In this document: positions 36,258 to 48,180 of the stretch, piece by piece | Layout: each line of letters opens with the position of its first letter | How positions within the stretch are numbered: position 1 is the stretch's first letter | Assembly: GCA_007258455.2 (NCBI GenBank) | Contig: VDFB02321269.1 | Coordinates: 1-64,000, forward strand | Direction: 5' to 3' | Source of the DNA: Sequoia sempervirens | Taxonomy: Eukaryota > Streptophyta > Pinopsida > Cupressales > Cupressaceae | Length of the DNA stretch: 64,000 nucleotides | Translations under genes and position numbers: made by a program | The notes under the pieces: model-generated | What the model saw: the letters and a program-made list of their open reading frames with translations, nothing else | Told to the model about the DNA's origin: nothing | Database searches by the model: none

Positions 36258-36275
36258 GGCCAGGCTCTGACACCA
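36258..36275 (-). promoter_or_regulatory. Primer-binding site (initiator Met tRNA type)
   Basis: The minus strand reads TGGTGTCAGAGCC two bases after the LTR end CCTTACA. It differs by one base from the usual TGGTATCAGAGC. Confidence 0.8.
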
Positions 36276-36277
36276 CT

Positions 36278-37495
36278 TGTAAGGAAAGATTAGGTGCAGA
36301 ACAAACTCTCCTAATGTCAAAACCTCAAGGAAGAATGCATATATGCCTTTAAATTTTCAACTACAATACAATAAGATACACTAGAAAAGAATAAGAAAAA
36401 AGAGAAATGAACATACACAATTGGACACCAGAATTACGTGGGAAAACCCTTACGGGAGAAAAACCCACCACACCAATAAAATCCTCTTTGTATTACAGTA
36501 AAGAATATTACATACAAAGATCAGACTTAACTTTCTGATGTCAATTTACAACAGAAACATTCACTAATCAGTCTTGTACAGAACATTAATCTCACAATGC
36601 TCTCAGACAACACACAATGAATTCACTCAGATCAAATCCGTGTTTAGATTCGAACAACTCTTCACACTATCCAACTTTTCACCATTCGATCATCTCGATC
36701 ATAGTCATTTTCCCTCACAACTTTTTCATCTTCCACACAGGAACGGTCACAATTGTTCAACTGCCAACAGTTCACATTCTGCTTCTCTCATTGGCTCAGA
36801 GCACACCATGTAGGACAGATGTAACTGTCCATCAGCAAGAGTCTAGGATATTTTATCGACAGTTAATGTCACTTCGATATGTCCATCGGCAATATCCCAC
36901 ATTGACGCGAAATATTAATAGTCATTAGTTAATAAACAAAAGCCCGAAGACTTTAGGTATTCATGATTTAGTCTTTTACCAACTTACTCGTACCGCATTT
37001 GACCATCTCGCTGAACTATTGATCATTCCTTGTGGTCTCCACCATACACATGTCCACTTCTCATGCATTTCCATAGAATCAAACTAGAATCTACAATATT
37101 CCCAACAAGTCTATCGGAACTCAAAGTGGTCCCCACATCCGTCAGCTCGTTTGATCTCAGTTGTTCCCCGCCATTCCGCGATGACCCCATCACACAACTA
37201 TGGTTGATCACGATATCGTGGGAAACCATCATGTGTTCCATCAGATGAAGTCGAAGGGGATGACTTTGTGTGACCGTTGATCAATTGTCATTTGATATCA
37301 ACGGCTGCCAGCCAATGTGTGATCAGAAATCACAAGATCTTTAACGATCGTGATATCACGGGTGACTGCCACGTGTCCCAGTTGGTAAAGCCAAAGGAAG
37401 TCGGTCAGTTGGGGAATTACCAAAATTTCAAACTCTGCGACAAGGTTCCAAACTTAGGAACTCCAGTGATCGGATAGTCAAGAAGTTACAAAACT
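36278..37495 (-). repeat. Copia 5' LTR, outer end in the assembly gap
   Basis: Starts TGTAAGGAAAGATTAGG and matches 31060-32291. By alignment with the left LTR, only about the last 110 bases are hidden in the gap. Differences from the left LTR are mostly C/T and G/A transitions plus the 100-base indel. Confidence 0.87.
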
Positions 37496-38225
37496 NNNNN
37501 NNNNNNNNNNNNNNNNNNNNNNNNNNNNNNNNNNNNNNNNNNNNNNNNNNNNNNNNNNNNNNNNNNNNNNNNNNNNNNNNNNNNNNNNNNNNNNNNNNNN
37601 NNNNNNNNNNNNNNNNNNNNNNNNNNNNNNNNNNNNNNNNNNNNNNNNNNNNNNNNNNNNNNNNNNNNNNNNNNNNNNNNNNNNNNNNNNNNNNNNNNNN
37701 NNNNNNNNNNNNNNNNNNNNNNNNNNNNNNNNNNNNNNNNNNNNNNNNNNNNNNNNNNNNNNNNNNNNNNNNNNNNNNNNNNNNNNNNNNNNNNNNNNNN
37801 NNNNNNNNNNNNNNNNNNNNNNNNNNNNNNNNNNNNNNNNNNNNNNNNNNNNNNNNNNNNNNNNNNNNNNNNNNNNNNNNNNNNNNNNNNNNNNNNNNNN
37901 NNNNNNNNNNNNNNNNNNNNNNNNNNNNNNNNNNNNNNNNNNNNNNNNNNNNNNNNNNNNNNNNNNNNNNNNNNNNNNNNNNNNNNNNNNNNNNNNNNNN
38001 NNNNNNNNNNNNNNNNNNNNNNNNNNNNNNNNNNNNNNNNNNNNNNNNNNNNNNNNNNNNNNNNNNNNNNNNNNNNNNNNNNNNNNNNNNNNNNNNNNNN
38101 NNNNNNNNNNNNNNNNNNNNNNNNNNNNNNNNNNNNNNNNNNNNNNNNNNNNNNNNNNNNNNNNNNNNNNNNNNNNNNNNNNNNNNNNNNNNNNNNNNNN
38201 NNNNNNNNNNNNNNNNNNNNNNNNN
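37496..38225. other. Assembly gap (730 N)
   Basis: A run of N. The open frame spanning it is an artefact. It hides the copia 5' LTR end and its right target-site duplication. Confidence 1.
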
Positions 38226-39734
38226 CGTGTTTTTGCAAATTCTACAATTTTTTCACATAATCGGGTATGTGCTCACTGTCAGGATTGTATCTGGTTCAAT
38301 ATTGATAAAATCGAACACATGAGTAATGTTAGGTTCTCTCTTAGCTATCCAACAATGTAATTTTTTTCACTTTCTGACAATGTTAAGCCTTTCATCCATA
38401 ATTTTTTTTTTTTTGTATGTCTCTTTTTTTTCCAAAAAGTAGTGTTTGGTGTCTTTTTTGTTATAAATTTATCGTTCATTAAAATTTCAAATAAGTTACA
38501 TTTTTAGAAACTAGAATCCTTTCTACATATTTAAAAAAAAAAACCAATTACTTTCCAAAATTTGTAAGGGAAGCACAGCCAAAATTCTGCTTTTCAAGAA
38601 GTGCCCACTTAGAAAATTAATAAGAAAATAAAATATTAATAAAAAAATTATTAGAAAAATTGTGCATTAACTAGATACTGTTAGCTAACTTTTGACCATA
38701 GCGATTTTAAAAATACTACAAAAAATTTCACCGTGCTAGGGTCGTACAAGAGTTGCTATGTTATGTTTTTCTAACAAAAACAACACCAATTTGTGTACGT
38801 CCCTCTTTTGAACCCCTTAATCTCAACCATTTTCAAAATAAATTAGTAGTTTAGAAAGTAGACTTGAAGCACTTCGATCCTTTTTTTTGTTCCATCTCAA
38901 AATTTTGAGTGTAACTATCCTCAATTTCATGTCCAAGGTCAGTATTTCTTGATTTGAAAAAAAAAAAAGTGCCCAGTGGCCCCCTTTTTGGGAACCATCT
39001 TGGTGCACTTACCCTATCGATAACTGGAACATGGGAGAGTGCAACCTTTTGAGAATGATAGTGGGTTGCATTAGGAAAATAATCTGCACAATTATCATGT
39101 TATTGTTTTGCATGATCAGATGTCCTAGGGCCCACTGTGTATCATCTTCACAATAGAGTAAGACTTGTGAGACTTATTTATGAGGCACAGTAGCATTGAG
39201 AACAAGCATTGAGTGTTTGGTTATTCACTGGAATCCATCTAGGTACCTCAGTACATAAACCAATATTGAGTAATTGTATCAGTTACACTTATCCAAATTT
39301 TCAAGACAACAAGCAGTGCCACCAATTTATTTCATGGGTGGACATAATTAAGTTCACACTCCCTTGCTATGAAAATGTGGTTTTTTTTGTTTTGACCATG
39401 CTTTGATGTGGGGGACGGTTGACCATCTTAGGGATTGCCAAGTGAATTCTAGGATGGTTAACTCTCTTGAGGATGGTTAGGGGACTCCTAGAAGTCCCCT
39501 AGTCATCCCCTATCCATCCCCATCCCCTGTCCCTTGGTCATCCCCAAGTCCACTAACCGTCCCCAGAACTAGTCAGTCGTCCCCCATCTGTTCAATGGTG
39601 TCCCCCCGTTTCGAGGATGTTTCCTTAAAATTTTGCAAAAAAAGGGATGGTCCCTTGCCATCCCTCGATACCTGAGACATCCCGGGGACAAGAACAAGGC
39701 ATTTTTGCGGAGGGAATACGTCCCAGGATTTCCC
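38226..39734. other. Non-coding; GGGGAC/GTCCCC-rich right boundary
   Basis: 38226-39400 is AT-rich with T and A runs and no recognised gene. 39405-39725 contains more than fifteen CCCC or GGGG tetramers, including AGTCCCCTAGTC and CCGTCCCCAGAAC, and abuts the LTR fragment at 39735. See the matching left boundary at 17397. Confidence 0.4.
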
Positions 39735-40253
39735 TGCTTTCAAGAGAAAAACCCCACACTCCAAATCCTACTTAATGTATTGCAAATCCAACAAAAAGAT
39801 TACATACACTTGCAGAGCAAGTCTTTTACAAGAGTATAACCAGTAAACAATTCTGGCAAGAATTTGATAGTACAACAATACTTGCAAACTCAACACATCT
39901 TCATCTTTATCTTCAAAATACTCAAGTACTCAATATATAAGAGTTTTACAATGCATACAATAAACATTTCTAAAGCAACTGCCAAAGGTTAAATGTGCAA
40001 CATGGAAAGAGCCATAAACACTGCAGGCACACAACAAGAAAACTCATATTCCATATAAATTCAACACGGAAATAGAAAAACCTTTTATGCACTTCACTTG
40101 TAAAAATAAACTTTCTAACTTGACTCCTCATCTGAATAGAAACTGCAAGTTGTAAATCACAAAGACAAAGTGGAAAAATCAGAAACATTTAATATTTAGA
40201 AAAATCCAATCTTAGGAAAAATCAAAGGTTGAGACATCTTCTATTTCCTAACA
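39735..40253 (-). repeat. Right piece of the split copia LTR
   Basis: Begins in GAGAAAAACCCCACACTCC, exactly where the piece at 17227-17396 breaks off in the family alignment. It continues through TTACATACACTTGCAGAGCAAG and ends TTTCCTAACA at 40253. The distal part has diverged from the 7557 LTR. Confidence 0.68.
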
Positions 40254-40521
40254 ATTATATAGGTGTATATATAAAATATGATTTAATATACAATATTGAT
40301 TTATTTTTTTGTCAGTTTGAACATCATAACAAAAAAATCTGCTAATATGACATTACATTTGATAATGTGAATTTGATAAAGTAAGATTTTATTAGACATT
40401 AAGTTAGCTTAACTATTGAATCCATTTCTTTAATCCAAAATATTGAACAATGATTAAAAATTATAGAGTAAGTTAGTAAGCACAAAAGTATTGACATTAA
40501 TATGTAGATGATGTTTATAAT

Positions 40522-41691
40522 GTGGTCAAGCCAATTACAACAGAAGATACAATTGATGTTTCATGGAATTCGAATGCACAAAAAGGCCGACACGCTCTTG
40601 TGTTCCCGAATATGGAAAATTCTTTTGATCTAGATGATATTTTTCACTCGAGTATGGAAGTCTTGGGAAAGGGCAGCTTTGGGACTACATATAAAGCTAA
40701 TTTGCATAATTTATCTATTGTGGTCAAAAGATCGTCACAAGAGACAACTTATGTGGGCGACAACAGATATTTCAAACAATATTTTAAAGACTTACAAAGA
40801 TTGAAGCATACCAATCTAGTGAGTTTAGAGGACTATTATATTTCCAAAGAAGAAAAGATTCTTACATATAGTTATCTTCCTAATGGCAGCCTCTACTCTC
40901 TTCTACACAGTATGTGCACTTCCTTCCAACTCTTATATGCCAATATTTCATCTTATATTAATATACACACTAAATGATTATCATGATATTCTCATAGTGA
41001 TCCGCCATTTCTTTTATTGTGTAAAGGAAGATAATATTGTTGTATGTGTTGCAGGTGGAATAGAACCCTTGTTGTGGGATAGGCGAAATAAGACAGTGGT
41101 GGATATCGTTTTGGGCTTAGCATTTCTTCACAAGTTGGGTATGGTACACGACAATGTAAAATCCTCCAATGTTCTGTTGGATGACAACGAAAGTGCCTGC
41201 CTAGCAGATTCTTGTTTGGTGGGTCTTGTGAAAAACTCAAGTGATGCTAAAATATCCTCAAGATACAAGGCACCAAAATACCATAGCAGAATAATATCTA
41301 AAGAATCAGACGTGTACAGTTTTGGAGTGCTACTCCTTGAACTTCTCACCAAGAGGGACCCTTCAAGAGTTAGCACACATCTTCCCATGTGTATTCTCTC
41401 TATTATGGAAGAAAAGCTCGAGAACGAAAAATCTTGAGGAAGAAAAGCTGATGGAACTGTTGGATGAGACGAGAATGCTTGGGAATAATAGAGACATTCC
41501 AAACATGTCAAAAATGCTTAGGAATAATAGAGACATTCCAAACATGTTGGAAATGCTTAGGATATCAATGCAATGTACTTCTCCCCATGTATACAAGCGT
41601 CCTGTGATGAGTAAAGTGCTCAAAATGATTACAAATTTGAAGGGTTCTGCAGGACTATGAGATGGAAGATTGGTTCCCTTCCGTCGACTAG
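40522..41691 (+). pseudogene. LRR-RLK-type pseudokinase, two exons
   Basis: Exon 1 (to 40909): FDLDDIFHSSMEVLGKGSFG with the glycine loop, VVKRSS with the ATP-site Lys, HTNLVSLEDYYISKEEKIL, and YLPNGSLYSLLH. The intron 40910-41054 is GT...AG, and the splice restores frame through Ser. Exon 2: LLWDRRNKTV, GLAFLHKLGMVHDNVKSSNVLL, then ADSC for DFG, YKAPKYHS for APE, and SDVYSFGVLLLELLT. HRD reads HDN and DFG is lost, so it is catalytically dead; the subfamily (RLK902/PRK-like) often has HGN. A frameshift lies near 41420, a second near 41645, and a 39-bp in-frame duplication repeats GNNRDIPNM at 41475-41552. No LRR or membrane segment is visible upstream. The end, EMEDWFPSVD, matches 5.4-5.6 kb. 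Confidence 0.82.
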
Positions 41692-44600
41692 CAATCACAT
41701 TTTAGTGTGCAATGGGTACGTCGAAGATATGTGGAAGGTTCTAGCAAGAAAATGTGGATATGCATTGATTTCTTAACTGATAGAAAATATTACAGAGCAT
41801 AAATTTCTATTAGATGGATTAATTTTTAGATGTAATAAAAAGAAACAACTTATGAACTCATGAAAACCAGAAAACTACACCATATGTAAAAGTGTGCTAT
41901 AAAAAACCTACATATAACTGGATGTATGAACTGTAGTTCAAACTTTGAACAAATATTAAAAGAAAAAACAAAATATATATCTCAATGAACAAATTAAAAG
42001 TACGTTGTAAAATACCTCCTAAATGTATGAACTATAGTTCAAACTTTGAAGAAATATAAAAAAAACAAAAGATATCTCAATGAGCACATAAATATAAATC
42101 ATCAGAAAGGCTGGTAACAATGATCTCACAAAATTTATGGTCATATTGCAAGGGAAACTTAGGAGTGCACAATAAATGACTACTGGATATAGTAAATACT
42201 GACTGTAATATCCATTGTTGTCATCATTAAATATAAAAAGTACTAGTTAGTCTACAGATGTTGATAGAATAAATCAATAAGAGTTGTCTTAGATTAATGT
42301 TTGATAGCTTTCATCATCTATCAAGTGAATTTTCAACTTAGTCCATGTAATAGTTCTATTAAATCCATATTGCAACCTGCATATAAAGAAAAATTTAAGT
42401 TAGTAAGCCAAAAACCCATCACAATTTCCTCACAAATCACACTGAACAAAGAACACTGACTTCATCATGTTTTATAGGGCTCTCTAAAAAGGCTATATGG
42501 AAGTTGATTACTTGCTGCAAATGGGGTTTGAGTAGATTGATCCACATAGTGAGATCTACCTTTTGGTAAAGTTTCACGACAATGAGAAAACTAATAGACT
42601 GTTGATTTAAAGTAAAGCCTCACCTTCAAACATGTCATAGAACTCATCTTGTTGAAAGGAGAAATACTTTTTCAAACAAGAATACTATATGTATGAAAGC
42701 TACAATCCTCCCACACCTGAAGTAACAAATTGAATTGCATAGATAACTCAAAGACTACAAGCTGATTTGTGTACAATGCTAGGATAAAGTGCACCAAAAA
42801 TGGTTAAAAACACAAATAGAGAATAACAGAGATAAAATGGATGCTTACATTAAGGTGGTTACCATGAACATCCAACTACGTTTGCTATGATGAGTTATAC
42901 ATTTTGAGTTGGAGGGCTATAATGGTGTCTTTCCCTGAGATGGATAGATACTTATAATGTTTAGAGGAGTTGACCAAAAAGAAAACATCTCTATTTAATC
43001 AAAAAAACATGCTAACTTATTGGTTCAAGTCCATGGGCAGTAAATTTTTTTGAGTATGCTACTTGTCTCAACAAAAAATAATTTAAAAATCACAAGTATA
43101 TGCATATTTCAAGCCATTGTTATATCAAAATTATGTCTATTGATATCTTGTCATATGCAACCAAACTAATAAGTATCATTTAAATTATATAACAATATTT
43201 GTTGCTAAATTATCCCATAAAATTAACTATAGGAAAATTAAGAGTCTTACCACATTTATGATACATGAAACAATATTTTTAGAGTTGGAATAATTTGAAA
43301 CTTCTTGTTAATTTAAGGCATTTTAGAATGAAATCTAAATATTAATAGACTCTTGTCTTCACAAGCTAATAATTTGTGTTTGTGCTTGTGATATGACAGA
43401 GGTTTGGTATGGCTAGAAATGGTTGTACACACAATCATAATTGGCAAAATATTCAAAATACTCATAATTCATTGAATCAACATTTGTCAAATGTGAACTC
43501 AATATAAAGAGATGTGTATGCATATGACAATCAAATGTCTGAGTAAATTGTATGTGGCAACTCAATTGCACAAATCACTCAATTTGGTAGTAGTTATGGG
43601 TCCCATTTGCATGAACATGCTATAATTAAATTAATATATTATACAAGCAAAATAATTTTAAAAAATATGTATTCAAGCATTTTGGAGTCCCATTGCAGCA
43701 AATCCTGGTAGGACCTCCATGGTCTGATTTCTTTAATAAAAAGCTTGTAGTTCATGTTTGTCTTTAATAATTAAAGAGAATTTGGTAAAAGGAGATTGCT
43801 ACACTTACGTCAGTAAAGGTTGTTTGATATTTGATGGGCGTAAAGAACAGCTAGAAAGTTGACCAGTACAAACAATAGATTCAATAGAAGATGTTGGAAT
43901 TTTATCTTTTTGTAGATTCCAGGCAAATGTTCATGGAAGGTCGCTCAAATATTTGGATTAAGTTGTGTGGACAAATAAACGTTTGCATGATGAAATAAGC
44001 ATGTGTAAATAAAATCCACTCATACTATAGAAACCTTGGAAAAGAAAAGAGCAAGTTTGTAGCAAACCTTTTGTAGTAGGGACATGGTTGAAAGAGTCAA
44101 TCTTGATAGTTATGTAGCTTAGAAGGAGGGCCTACAAATCAAATGTGGAAAGCGAGGAAGAGATTGGAAAGTTTAATTTAGAAGAATGATAATCGTAAGA
44201 ACACCATTGTGTACATGATAGAAAATATATATTATAAATATTGAAACACTTTTGGCAAAAGATAATACAAAAAAAGTTGAAGCATTTCCTTGTGCAAGAC
44301 AATATTTACACTGCTTATATTGGGAGGGCGTATTAAGCATGACTATAGAAGAGTGCCCAGTTTCTTTACATTGCAGCCATAAGTAGGCTTAGTATAGGCA
44401 CAAAAAAAAAAACTTATAACGGACTACATGCTTTCAAGGTAAGTCTGACATGCCTCGATTATCGTAGGTGTTGCAATAGTATTATAGTGTTGATCAAATT
44501 ATCAGCTCCCTAAGGAAATTGCACAAACCCTCTAGTTTTTTGTAGCTAGATTGGAAAGTTGACAATGAGGCCTAAAGCATCTCAACATCCAATTCTTCGA

Positions 44601-47600
44601 CAAGACTTGTCTGACATGCATCTTTAAATTTGTCAATGATGTCAAGGAAACTATTAGATACAGTTGCAACGAGATTTTGAATGCTTGTGTGAACAGAGTC
44701 AAGTTTATTTACAGTAGACGATGACTCTGTTATTGCCGGTGTTGGATGCACTAGAATGGAGGGACTTGGTTGTATAGTGGATGTGGTGCCACTAGAAAGT
44801 TAAATGATGTGAGGAGTATTTGAATGTGTAGCCATGACCTAGCATGAGTGGATGAAATATATGTATAAGTTGAAGTACAACATAACAAGGTAAGAATGTA
44901 AATTAATGAGCAAACCATGGCAATTAATTAGAAAGGAATTGACAAATTTAGTAAACAAGAACTATGTATTATATGTTGCACCTTACAAACATAAGATCAA
45001 ACATTTATGTATAAAACAAATGTTTAAATTAAACATATAGTAGATATTTATGAGAATTGTAATCTATATTTGAATTTGGCAAAACTGATAATTAATTGTA
45101 TGATGATGTATCTTGGTATCTAGGATATGGATGGTTGATTTGGATGATCTAATCTTCGTGGTTGTCCTTTCTTGAGTATGTATAGATGTTAGATAATTGT
45201 GACGCTACAACCATAGTTTGTTGCTATTGTCGAATTAGACCACACGTTCTCAAAGCCACTTAGTGCAAATAAGTTTGTTGTAGGGGTCGTAAGCTATTTG
45301 TGTTAATTAAATTGTTTAAATGGAATTTAAATTTTCCCCTAAATTTGGCAAATCCTATTAGATGTACCTACTTTTGTTTACAATGTTTCATGATGTTTGT
45401 CTTAGGGGTGTGACATATCATTCAGTGAAGGAAAAGAAAAATCTTTAGGCATTTTTTGAATTTGAATGTTTATTATTGAAAAAAACACATAAAATTGACC
45501 AATTTTAAGAGAAACTATAAAAATTCTTATACACTTTGAAACCTCCATTCCTTTCAGAAAATAATATGTTGTACAAAAAGCAGAGTTCCACAATCAAGCC
45601 CAAGGGCCTTATCCCTATACATTTCAAAATTTGCTCATCTAACTTCCTCTTCTAAGGGGGGTTTCATGAAAGATTGTTTCTAGATTCTGAGATCGTTTTA
45701 GTAAAATGTTTTAAAGGAAATATCCCAACTTTCCCTTATTGGCCTTACTATTTTATCAACTTTAATGAAAGAAATAACTTTATCTTCTCGATGTATTATT
45801 GTTAATCTGTTATAAAATTTCCTAGTTTTTTTCAAAAAGATTTCACAGATATGATGCAACTTTGGAATTTTTTGAAGTGATTTCTAGAGTGGAGAAAGAG
45901 TTTTAGTTGTCCCATTTGAAGAAATTTTAAATGTGCAATGGTACTGGAGAAAATAGGGACTCAAGGCCAAATCAATGCTCAAATTGTATAGTATTCATGA
46001 TCATGATGACATAGCAAAGAGCTTCATGGAGAAATGGTTAAAATAGTGCAAGAGGCCTCTCAAATATTCTTGTAAGAAATTGAGGTGCAAAGGCCTTCTA
46101 CATGCTTACAATACAATTTACGTAAAACTTGAGGTAAGGTTTCATAAAGTTTCTTAAGCGTACAACTGCTCTATTCAAACTTTTCTACAAGGAAGAATAG
46201 GAATTGATGGTTTTTGGTAAAACTTATCACATGTTTGATTTGTACTGATCATGATATTGATACCATATGTATACCTTTTCCAATTGGGAACACCCACACC
46301 CACAGTAAAATCTAGTACAATTTTTTGCCAAGTTGTCAACATCTTACTGAATGGAACCTAGTTTTATTATCTCCTGAACTAAATTGCACCTATCATCCTT
46401 CTCACCTACAATTTTCCCTACTACATGGTTTCTATAGTACTTACAAACATTTTCCTATGGCTATATATTCTTGAATACTACCAAAAAAGTTTTGTACTTT
46501 GGAACCAAAATGATAAAGACAATTTCAAGTATAGAGACTGAAACAATATGTATGATTTGAACTTTAGGTTTGTCTGGGTTCAATTAAACAATTCTTAACC
46601 TTCTAACATAGAGAAAAAGAAGAAATTCGGATGAAAATTAAGTCTTGTCATTTGCTTGGAGTCATTTGTAGGATATGCTGAATTAAGGCTCTACTTTTTG
46701 GTTTTTGTATTTACAAAATGTTTGAAACCAGGATCTCAGGATTTTTTGCATTCAGTGATACATACCTGCAGAGTTATGGTTGAAGAATAAAAATTTTAAT
46801 ACAAGAGAAGAGTAGTGAGTGTTGATGCAGGGTATGAGAGATATAATGTTAAAATTGTATTTCATGCTCTCTTAATTAGGGAGGCATAATAGGTTTACAA
46901 ATAAGGGAAGAATATATGAAACTCTAAAAACCATAGGATCTTTTGGTTTTCTAGATAATTTATTTTAAATTTGCAAAACCTAGATTTATATAGTATTGTG
47001 CATCAAGGTTTGAAGTTGTGTAGAAATGGCGGAAGCTACAAATGGGGCTCTTAACCCTCAAAATATTCTAGTAGCAGCTAGGAAAAAAACATAGAAAGCT
47101 TCAGAAAAAGAGTGCAAAATTACCTAAATATTTTGCACAAATCGTGTCTTTATGTCAACAATGCCAACAAGAAAAGTGTGCAAAGTTTGTAGGAACAATA
47201 TCACCAAGCCGACACCTATAGATTCCAACCTACACACACATAACTAAATAATTATGTTAGAGTAAAAAAAAGGCTTATGAAAATTTGTAGTTGTGTACAG
47301 GCGGGCAATAAGCTCGTAATGAAAGCAAGGAAAGTGACTTACCTAAAGATTCTATTGTAGAAATCGTATCCTTCTGTCAACAATGTTGCAAGGAGGAAAA
47401 TGTGTAGAGCTTGCAGGAAGAATATTACAAAGCATATGTTAGAAACCTAACTATCGTTGAACTTTACATTGGCATACAAAATACAATCTATCAAATGTGG
47501 GCAGCAAGAGTAAATGCAACAATAAATTTTCAAATGCAAGTGGCACATGTCCTCTCCAATCGATGACTGCAAGTGCAGTGTACTCTTTGAAATGGACGGT

Positions 47601-47984
47601 GAGGATTGCTTGTGCATCATCTTGCTTGCCTCCTCTACAGTTTCAAACCATCAATAGACAAAGGAAGCTGTGAAAACCTTAGTGAGGGAACACCTTTGGC
47701 ATAACAAGGTGTGTGTGATGGTTCTATGTTGATTATGGACAGTTAATTATGTGTTTCCATTGACAGTCTATTGATTGTCTTTCTTTTGTAATCAATTTTC
47801 ACATTTTTTCAATAAATAAACATTCAGTGATAGAAATCTAATTCATTAATTTTTTTTATAAGGATAAAAAAAATATTATGTTTCTAATTTTCAAAATTAT
47901 TTAATGATGTAAGAAAAGAGCATATATAAATGGACTAAGTGATTAAATCAAAACAAAATTAAGATTACAAGTTCAAGATCATAT
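41692..47984. other. Non-coding, AT-rich
   Basis: No gene recognised over 6.3 kb. A minus-strand stretch at 44530-44830 reads ATHSNTP, then QNLVATVSNSFLDIIDKFK, and could be a decayed exon of unknown type. 41930-42060 contains a short local duplication (TATGAACTRTAGTTCAAACTTTGAA twice). Confidence 0.4.
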
Positions 47985-48180
47985 ATGGCTTAGTCGCATA
48001 AATAGACATGGATAAATTATTTTAAAAATATATATATATATAATTTTAATTAATTTATTGTTTGAATACTTGTAACAAGCATTCATATTTCTTTTAAATG
48101 AAATTTTTCATTATAGAATACTTAACTCATATAAAATAATTTCATATAAATATTTCATTTAAAATAAATAAACTTAAAAT
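47985..48180. repeat. Paralogue of the kinase-flanking spacer at 5.78-6.24 kb
   Basis: TATATGGCTTAGTCGCATAAATAG and the following ACATGGATAAATTATTT match 5772-5812. The stretch TTTCATTATAGAATACTTAACTCATATAA matches 6187-6215. The G/T-rich insertion present at 5860-6117 is absent here. Confidence 0.65.

Larger units (their letters stand above)
31060..37495 (-). mobile_element. Ty1/copia element, nearly complete, minus strand
   Basis: Order on the minus strand: 5' LTR (gap to 36278), primer-binding site (36275-36258), Gag, protease remnant, integrase, RT, RNase H, polypurine tract and 3' LTR (32291-31060). It inserted into the CT-rich microsatellite; the left flank is TCTCT at 31055-31059. The outer end of the 5' LTR lies in the assembly gap. 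Several stops, a Cys lost from the zinc knuckle and an RT deletion make it non-autonomous, but it is the youngest-looking element in the window. Confidence 0.9.

Noticed and set aside
37486..38238. 250-residue open frame
   Set aside because: It consists of the run of N; it has no sequence content.
44530..44830. Possible decayed exon on the minus strand (FLDIIDKFK region)
   Set aside because: A short readable stretch only; no family recognised and no clear splice sites, so it is mentioned but not called.
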